From an archaeon (GTDB lineage: Archaea > Methanobacteriota > Methanobacteria > Methanobacteriales > Methanobacteriaceae): a DNA stretch of 5,692 nucleotides. How positions within the stretch are numbered: the first letter of the stretch is position 1; each line of letters begins with the position of its first letter. This document shows, in pieces, positions 1 through 4,700 of this stretch. The stretch is taken from NCBI GenBank assembly GCA_024409145.1, contig JAKSUF010000098.1, positions 1 through 5,692 on the forward strand. Direction: 5' to 3'. Under the pieces are notes generated by a model. That model made no database searches. It worked only from the letters and a program-made list of their open reading frames with translations, and was not told the DNA's origin. Both the position numbers and the translations under genes were made by a program.

Positions 1-1
1 T

Positions 2-547
2 CTTAAAATATCAAATACTCAAATAATCTGTGGAATTATTCTAATTATATCATTTCTAATTGGACTTTATAATTTAAACCAAGGTTTAATTATGATTGTT
101 ATTGCACTAATTTTTGGACTTTTTATTTGTACAATTATCCTTATTTTATCCAATGGTTTTAAATCAATTTTATCATATAATCAAAAAAGAGTATATTCTA
201 AGAATAATTTTTCTAATTTTAATATATGTCCAAATTGCAGAAATAAATTAGATTCTATAAGGGATACTTGTCCAAATTGTGGATATTCTTTTGGTAGAGT
301 TAATATTCCAGATAATGTTGAGAATAATATTAAATTACCAACACCTGAAGAAGAATATAATGAATATATGGAAATGTTTGAAAATATGTCTTTATGGAAA
401 CAAATCATTATTCCTCTATTGATTTTCTGGAGTGCATTAACTCCTAGAGCTAATTACTCTCTTTCAACTATTAAAATTGCAGCTGCAACAGATTTTTATC
501 TAAATCTTTTTAAAAACATACTCAAAAAATTAAAAAATATTTTTTAA
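2..547 (+). CDS. Zinc-ribbon membrane protein, 5' end outside the window
   Basis: The frame is open from base 2 with no stop and no in-frame ATG, GTG or TTG before the ATG at 92. The 30 codons upstream of that ATG encode a hydrophobic stretch (IICGIILIISFLIGLYNL), so the real start probably lies left of the window. Translation from 92 would give 151 residues; the visible part is 181. A second hydrophobic segment follows (about residues 1-20 counted from the Met at 92). Then comes a zinc ribbon, CPNC at 46-49 and CPNC at 60-63, spacing C-x2-C-x10-C-x2-C, which should bind one zinc ion. After it come an acidic stretch (PTPEEEYNEYMEMFE), a third moderately hydrophobic segment (QIIIPLLIFWSAL) and a basic tail (KNILKKLKNIF). 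The likely topology is two membrane helices with a soluble zinc ribbon. Small membrane proteins of this kind are common and mostly uncharacterised in methanogens; I do not assign a function. The alternative is a 151-residue protein starting at 92, with a weak AAGGT 7 bases upstream. Confidence 0.8.
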   Translation, partial: LKISNTQIICGIILIISFLIGLYNLNQGLIMIVIALIFGLFICTIILILSNGFKSILSYNQKRVYSKNNFSNFNICPNCRNKLDSIRDTCPNCGYSFGRVNIPDNVENNIKLPTPEEEYNEYMEMFENMSLWKQIIIPLLIFWSALTPRANYSLSTIKIAAATDFYLNLFKNILKKLKNIF

Positions 548-556
548 TTTCCATAT

Positions 557-624
557 TAAACTTTTTTTAGTGATTGTATGATGGATTAAGTAAATTATTA
601 TTTATCATCCTAACTTTTTTTTAG
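557..624 (+). terminator. Paired T-run terminators after the zinc-ribbon gene
   Basis: Two near-copies of the same motif lie in this 139-base gap: TAAAC followed by seven T then AG (557-570), and TAAC followed by eight T then AG (611-624). There is no GC-rich hairpin before either. Archaeal RNA polymerase terminates at T-rich tracts, helped by the FttA/aCPSF1 nuclease, so tandem T-runs just after a stop codon are a reasonable termination region. This is inference from position and composition. Confidence 0.5.
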
Positions 625-641
625 TAAATTTTATATTTTTA

Positions 642-681
642 TTTAAATAAATATTATTTATTCTTTAGTATTTAGTTGGTG
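642..681 (+). promoter_or_regulatory. TATA-like box and GGTG ribosome binding site for the acetyltransferase
   Basis: TTTAAATA at 642-649 is the best archaeal box A candidate before the gene at 687; TTTATATT at 629-636 is an alternative. A start of transcription roughly 25 bases downstream of the box would fall near 670 and give a short leader. TTGGTG at 676-681 matches the CACC near the 3' end of archaeal 16S rRNA and sits 5 bases before the ATG, which supports the start at 687. The background is so AT-rich that the box assignment is weak; the ribosome binding site is firmer. Confidence 0.5.
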
Positions 682-686
682 TTTTT

Positions 687-1220
687 ATGGATTTGATTAT
701 TAGAAAAGAAACTAAAAAAGATATTCCTGATGTTTATAAAGTTATCACTGAGTCATTTAAATCTCAAGAATTTTCTAATCAAGAAGAGGTTAATTTAGTT
801 AAAAATTTAAGAAGAACTGATGATTTTATTCCTAATTTGTCTATTGTTGCTGAAGTAAGTGGTAAAATCGTGGCATATATTTTATTTTCTAAATTAAAAT
901 TTGAAAGGAATGATGGTAATATGGATAATATATTAACATTAGCTCCGGTTTGTGTATCTCCACATATGCAGAATAAGGGTATAGGATCTAAGTTAATTAG
1001 AGAAGGTCATAATATTGCTAAAAATATGGGGTTTAAAGGAATTTTGGTTGTAGGTCATAAAAATTATTATCCTAAATTTGGATATTCTTCGATAGTTAAT
1101 TATAACATCAGTTTAAATATGGATATTCCTACTGATGTTGCAATGCTTTATGAAATTGAAAAAGATTATTTTAATAAAAATTCTGGTAAAATTTTATTTT
1201 CAGATTCTTTTTTACCTTAA
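687..1220 (+). CDS. GNAT-family N-acetyltransferase, YhbS (COG3153) type
   Basis: A complete 177-residue protein with one GNAT domain spanning nearly its whole length, the usual size for this family. It should transfer an acetyl group from acetyl-CoA to an amine on an unknown small molecule or protein in the cytoplasm. The N-terminus reads LIIRKETKKDIPDVYKVI, the standard first strand and helix. A beta strand with VAEVSGKIVAYILFS (54-68) precedes motif A, LAPVCVSPHMQNKGIGSKLI at 85-104. There Q95-N96-K97-G98-I99-G100 is the Q/R-x-x-G-x-G/A pyrophosphate-binding loop. VVGHKNYYPKFGY at 121-133 matches the G-x-x-x-Y-Y-x-x-F-G-F signature typical of YhbS-like proteins, and the C-terminal MLYEIEKDYFNKNSGKILFSDSF resembles the usual end of that group. 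The start is supported by TTGGTG 5 bases upstream. It is flanked on both sides by T-run terminators, so it is probably transcribed alone. The substrate cannot be predicted; the family is clear, the subfamily likely. Confidence 0.92.
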   Translation: MDLIIRKETKKDIPDVYKVITESFKSQEFSNQEEVNLVKNLRRTDDFIPNLSIVAEVSGKIVAYILFSKLKFERNDGNMDNILTLAPVCVSPHMQNKGIGSKLIREGHNIAKNMGFKGILVVGHKNYYPKFGYSSIVNYNISLNMDIPTDVAMLYEIEKDYFNKNSGKILFSDSFLP

Positions 1221-1253
1221 TTTTCTACTTTATACCACTAATCTTAATTTCTC

Positions 1254-1274
1254 TTTTTAAACTTTTTTATTTTT
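1254..1274 (+). terminator. T-run terminator after the acetyltransferase
   Basis: TAAAC followed by six T (1258-1268) lies between two further T5 runs (1254-1258 and 1270-1274), about 35-55 bases after the stop codon at 1218-1220. It carries the same TAAAC-T(n) core as the terminator pair at 557-624. No stem-loop is visible, consistent with archaeal T-tract termination. The assignment rests on composition and position only. Confidence 0.45.
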
Positions 1275-1285
1275 AATATTTTAAG

Positions 1286-1293
1286 TATATAAA
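1286..1293 (+). promoter_or_regulatory. Orphan TATA-like box upstream of the intergenic structured segment
   Basis: TATATAAA at 1286-1293 (context AAGTATATAAATCC) is a close match to the archaeal box A consensus, but it lies almost 400 bases before the next gene. A transcript started about 25 bases downstream would begin near 1315-1325 and run into the segment with inverted repeats at 1331-1580. It could therefore drive a non-coding RNA or a long adhesin leader. TATA-like strings occur by chance in DNA this AT-rich, so this is only suggestive. Confidence 0.3.
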
Positions 1294-1309
1294 TCCTAAT
1301 TTGCCTGCC

Positions 1310-1323
1310 TAAACTTTTTTTTA
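1310..1323 (+). terminator. Second T-run (TAAAC-T8) in the gap after the acetyltransferase
   Basis: TAAAC followed by eight T and an A, the fourth copy of this motif in the window. It lies 52 bases downstream of the copy at 1258, almost the same spacing as the pair after the first gene (54 bases). It probably acts as a back-up termination site for the acetyltransferase transcript. It also overlaps the expected start region of the orphan TATA-like box at 1286, so one of the two readings may be wrong. Confidence 0.4.
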
Positions 1324-1430
1324 TCATATAATGGTGCAGTGGTACAATGGAGACTATTAATTTTCTTTTTTTACTTCTTTTTTTATCTATTTTTTATTTA
1401 GATTATCTTAATCATTAATTTTATCTCTTC

Positions 1431-1502
1431 GTAGTTAATTCTGAAGTATCATTTTCATTGAACCCAAGCATGATAAAAACAATGATAAAATTACAAAACT
1501 AC
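1431..1502 (+). ncRNA. Candidate 72-base hairpin structure
   Basis: Three nested stem blocks can be drawn. GTAGTT (1431-1436) pairs with AACTAC (1497-1502), AATT (1437-1440) with AATT (1489-1492), and TATCATT (1447-1453) with AATGATA (1481-1487). That makes 17 pairs in all, interrupted by a 3' bulge and a small asymmetric internal loop. The apical loop of 27 bases includes the unusual string GAACCCAAGC. ATGATA at 1470-1475 offers an alternative partner for TATCAT. Most pairs are A-T, so the fold would be weak. I list it as a candidate only; no known RNA family is recognised. Confidence 0.25.
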
Positions 1503-1517
1503 AAAATAATAAAACAA

Positions 1518-1541
1518 TGAATCAATATAATTGTGGATTCA
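1518..1541 (+). repeat. Small inverted repeat TGAATC / GATTCA
   Basis: A perfect 6-base inverted repeat, TGAATC at 1518-1523 and GATTCA at 1536-1541, with a 12-base loop in which AAT (1524-1526) and ATT (1530-1532) could extend the stem past a GTG bulge. It sits just 3' of the larger hairpin at 1431-1502 and directly before the second AGCATGATA copy, so it is probably part of the same structured segment. Confidence 0.35.
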
Positions 1542-1593
1542 GCATGATACCACCATACCGCCGCCACTGAGTATACAGAACAATTTATTAACT

Positions 1594-1625
1594 TTTATAT
1601 ATTATATAATATAAAAATATATATC
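1594..1625 (+). promoter_or_regulatory. Adhesin promoter region with a perfect 16-base AT palindrome
   Basis: TATATTATATAATATA at 1598-1613 is a perfect palindrome, flanked by TTTATATAT (1594-1602) and AAAATATATA (1614-1623), either of which could serve as box A. With the usual 25-base spacing, transcription would begin near 1620-1645 and leave a 40-60 base leader before the ATG at 1684. The palindrome overlaps the putative box, so it could be an operator where a dimeric regulator blocks TBP. It could also arise by chance, since the stretch is A/T only. Confidence 0.45.
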
Positions 1626-1643
1626 AATTAAAAATTTATGATT

Positions 1644-1675
1644 AATAACTTGCTCAGACAAGTAATTTTTGGGAG
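1644..1675 (+). promoter_or_regulatory. Leader hairpin next to the adhesin ribosome binding site
   Basis: ACTTG (1648-1652) pairs perfectly with CAAGT (1659-1663) around a 6-base loop CTCAGA. Past one A-A mismatch, AAT (1644-1646) pairs with ATT (1665-1667). The hairpin is followed by a T5 run (1666-1670) and then by GGGAG (1671-1675), which matches the anti-Shine-Dalgarno sequence and lies 8 bases before the ATG. The ribosome binding site supports the start at 1684. The hairpin may influence ribosome access or transcription of the leader; that role is inferred from position only. Confidence 0.45.
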
Positions 1676-1683
1676 AAAGCTTT

Positions 1684-1764
1684 ATGAATTTTAATATTAA
1701 AAATACCATAATTTTGATTTCATTACTATTAATTCTCTGTATTAGTTTAGGTGCAGTTAATGCA
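1684..1764 (+). other. Signal peptide of the adhesin
   Basis: The first 27 residues show the classical layout: a short N-region (MNFNIKN), an uninterrupted hydrophobic core rich in Ile and Leu, and a C-region GAVNA with small residues at -3 and -1, giving cleavage before A28 or D29. The strongly polar, acidic sequence right afterwards (ADNSDINVTD) fits a mature N-terminus. It implies Sec-dependent export. Confidence 0.85.
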
Positions 1765-4700
1765 GCTGATAATTCAGATATTAATGTAACTGATATTTCT
1801 GTAGATAATTCTTATAGTGTTGATGTAGATAATGTGAATGCTATTGAAGTTGCTAATTATGATAATGAAGAGGTTTCTAAGAATAGTTTAAATAAGGATA
1901 TTAATAACTCTCTAGCTTCTGATAAATCTAGTTCTATAAGTGAGGATATTACTGTTTTAAAAGATGATAGTATTTTAACTGGAAAATATATTGTATTTAA
2001 AGATGAATTGGGTGCAGATAGGAAATTAATGGAATCTTCAGATGGTACATGGTGGGTTGCTAAAGAAGGTCTTGCTGCTGATCCTTATATTGATTATGTT
2101 CAACATGGAATATTAAAAGGATGTATGTATATTGGTGGTACTTATTATATTGCAAAAATTGATGATAAGGGTCGTTTTTATTATAATTCTAGAAAAGTTA
2201 CTACAACTTATTCCGATGTATCCATTGGAGCTTGGGATAATGTTTATGGATTTGTAGGAAGTACCGTAAGATTATATTTTGGAGGTTCTGGTTTTGATGG
2301 GGTTAATCAGTATTTTAGTACAAGTGTTGGATTAAAAGTATACTATGGTGAATCTATTTATTCTACTAATTGGCATTTATCTGGTAGAGATATTGAATAT
2401 GGTGCTTATGAAGGTTATTTTGATGTTCCTGTTTCTTGGGTTGGTGGTGCATTTTATGAACTTAAAGTTTATGGAACCAGTTCAGGAGGTCAAGTATTTT
2501 CGGATGCTTATTCTTATGGTGTAATTAATGGAGTTATGTTCAATCCAGAATTATCAATGGTTGATTCATCTGAGGGTGTTATAATAAATGTTAATTTTGA
2601 TAAATGTTTAGATTTTATACCTTTTTATATGAAAGATTTATTCGCGGGTGAAAAGGATAATGTTTATGATAATACATCAAAAGATTATGATTATATTTAT
2701 AATTATAAAAAAGCTTTTGGCGGTTTAAAATGGACTACTGTTTCATGGGATAATGATTATATTAAATTAGAGTTTAATGGAAAAAATTATACTTCTAATG
2801 TAATTAATAAACAAGCAACATTCAAAATACCAGGATTATCTGTCGATAAGATTAGTGAACTTTATTATGTTCCATCAAATGATACTTCTTTTTATTCAAA
2901 ATTTATTAATTTACAAGGAATTATTAATAATGCTAATGAAGGGGACGTTATTGATATTAATGATAGTTTGATTATAAATAATAAAATTACAGTAAATAAA
3001 ACTTTATCAATTAAAAATCTTAATTCTAATTCTCCCATCTATTGGTATGGTGATAATGGTTCTTTAAGTGGTTGTAATTTAACTGGTGATGTTTATTGGT
3101 ATGGTAGTAATGGTTCTTTAAGTGGTTGTAATTTAACTGGTGATGTTTATTGGTATGGTAACAATAGTATTTTAGATAAATGTTATTTTGGAAATAACTC
3201 TGAAATTATATGGTACGGTGAAAATAGGTCATTAATTAATTCTTCAAAGCTAAATAAAAAACTAAACATATATAGTTATTCTGCTAATATTGGATCAGTT
3301 ATTGATATAGTTGCTAAATTTGATTCTAATATTAATGAAGGTTTTATTACTTTTTATATAAATAATCAGAAAATAAATGAAGTTAATGTTATTAAGGGTA
3401 CTGCTAGTTGTAACTATAATTGTAATGGAAAAGGTAATTTTACTGTTAAGGTAGTTTATAGTGGGTCTGATTTATTTGAATCATCTGAATATATTTATAA
3501 TTTTATTATCACTGAATCATTAACTAATGTTACTGTGGATTTGATTTCTGATTTTGTGGGTAACGAGGTTAATTTTACTGCTACTGTTAAATCTAAGTAT
3601 GCTGTTGATGAGGGTTGTGTTGCTTTTTATGTTGATGAGGTGTATGTTGGTTCTGCTGATGTGATTAATGGAGTGGCTAAGTTAAATTATCTTTGTACAA
3701 ATGTAGGTAATTTCACAGTTAAAGGTGTTTATATTGGTACAGATTATTTTAATAATTCTGAGGGTTATTCTAATTTAATTATTAAAAAACATAATACTAC
3801 TCTTTCTTTTTGGAGTAATGATCCTTATTATAATCATACTCTTAATTCAACTTCTAGTGGTGCTGGTCCTGCTAATGATACTATTAATTTTACTGTTACT
3901 GTTAAATCTAATAGTACTGTGAATGAGGGTTGTGTTGCTTTTTATGTTGATGATGAGTATATTGGTAGTGCTGATGTGATTAATGGAGTGGCTAAGTTAA
4001 ATTATCTTTCTACTAAACGAGGTAATTTCACAGTTAAAGGTGTTTATACTGGTACAGATTACTATGCTAGTTCTGAAGATTGGTTTAAGTTAAGGATTTA
4101 TAATAAAGAACCCATTCATATTGATTCTATTTTCACTACTGTTTTTAATGAAACTAAGTTTAAAATTGTTGTTGATTATGATGATACTAATGAGGGGTAT
4201 TTAGAATTATTTATTGATGGTTTACATATTGATAACGTTGAGGTTCATAATGGTAGTGGTTGGTATACTTATTGTCCTAAGAAATGTGGTAATTTTACAT
4301 TAAGGGCTATTTATTATCCGGGGTGGTCAGATTGGCATAAAGTACAGGGTTATACTAATTTAACAGTTGAAAAATCAGGTACTAATTTATCTGTTCTTAA
4401 TCATACTGTTGATGTTAATTGTAAAGTTAATTTTACTGCTACTGTTAAATCTAATCATGCTGTTGATGAGGGTTGTGTTGCTTTTTATGTTGATGATGAG
4501 TATATTGGTAGTGCGGATGTGGTTAATGGAGTGGCTAAGTTAAATTATCTTTGTACAAATGCAGGTAATTTTACTGTTAAAGCTGTTTATAAAGGCAATA
4601 ATTATTTTAAAGATTCTGAGGGTTATTCTAATTTAATTATTAAAAAATATGATACTACTCTTTCTGTTCTTAATATTGATACTTATGTTAATAATACTGT

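Larger units (their letters stand above)
1331..1580 (+). other. Non-coding segment with nested inverted repeats (candidate structured RNA, leader or element remnant)
   Basis: No credible protein gene is seen here on either strand; frames are broken every 10-30 codons. The segment has internal symmetry. ATGGTG (1331-1336) and CAGTGG (1337-1342) at its left end have exact complements CACCAT (1551-1556) and CCACTG (1564-1569) at its right end. A T-rich left arm (about 1361-1400) faces an A-rich right arm (about 1473-1516). A hairpin sits in the middle (1431-1502) and a smaller one at 1518-1541. AGCATGATA occurs twice (1467-1475 and 1541-1549). The stretch 1550-1569 is clearly GC-rich, unlike the rest of the gap. 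Such islands in AT-rich genomes often mark structured RNA, but degraded inverted-repeat elements look similar. The two outer hexamers are in the wrong order to form one continuous stem. Confidence 0.35.

Noticed and set aside
181..408. A 75-codon open frame on the - strand inside the zinc-ribbon gene
   Set aside because: It lies wholly antisense to a convincing + strand gene with a zinc-ribbon motif, has no ribosome binding site I can see and no recognisable protein features; it is a shadow frame.
580..610. Hairpin between the two T-runs after the first gene (ATGAT / ATCAT)
   Set aside because: Only five A/T-rich pairs around a long loop; that is expected by chance in this sequence.
1325..1360. 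Possible tRNA gene, from the D-arm-like TGGTGCAGTGGTA
   Set aside because: The D-stem pairs at only two of four positions, no anticodon stem or GGTTC-type T-arm follows, and no acceptor partner is present, so it is not a functional tRNA.
1500..1583. Short - strand open frame through the GC-rich island (SVAAVWWYHAE...)
   Set aside because: It is about 26 codons long with no start context and a stop in the A/T-rich stretch; I could not relate it to a known protein. A decayed gene fragment remains possible but is unsupported.
1221..1683. Insertion sequence in the long gap
   Set aside because: There is no transposase reading frame, no long terminal inverted repeat and no clear target duplication; at most a small non-coding element remnant is possible, reported as a finding.
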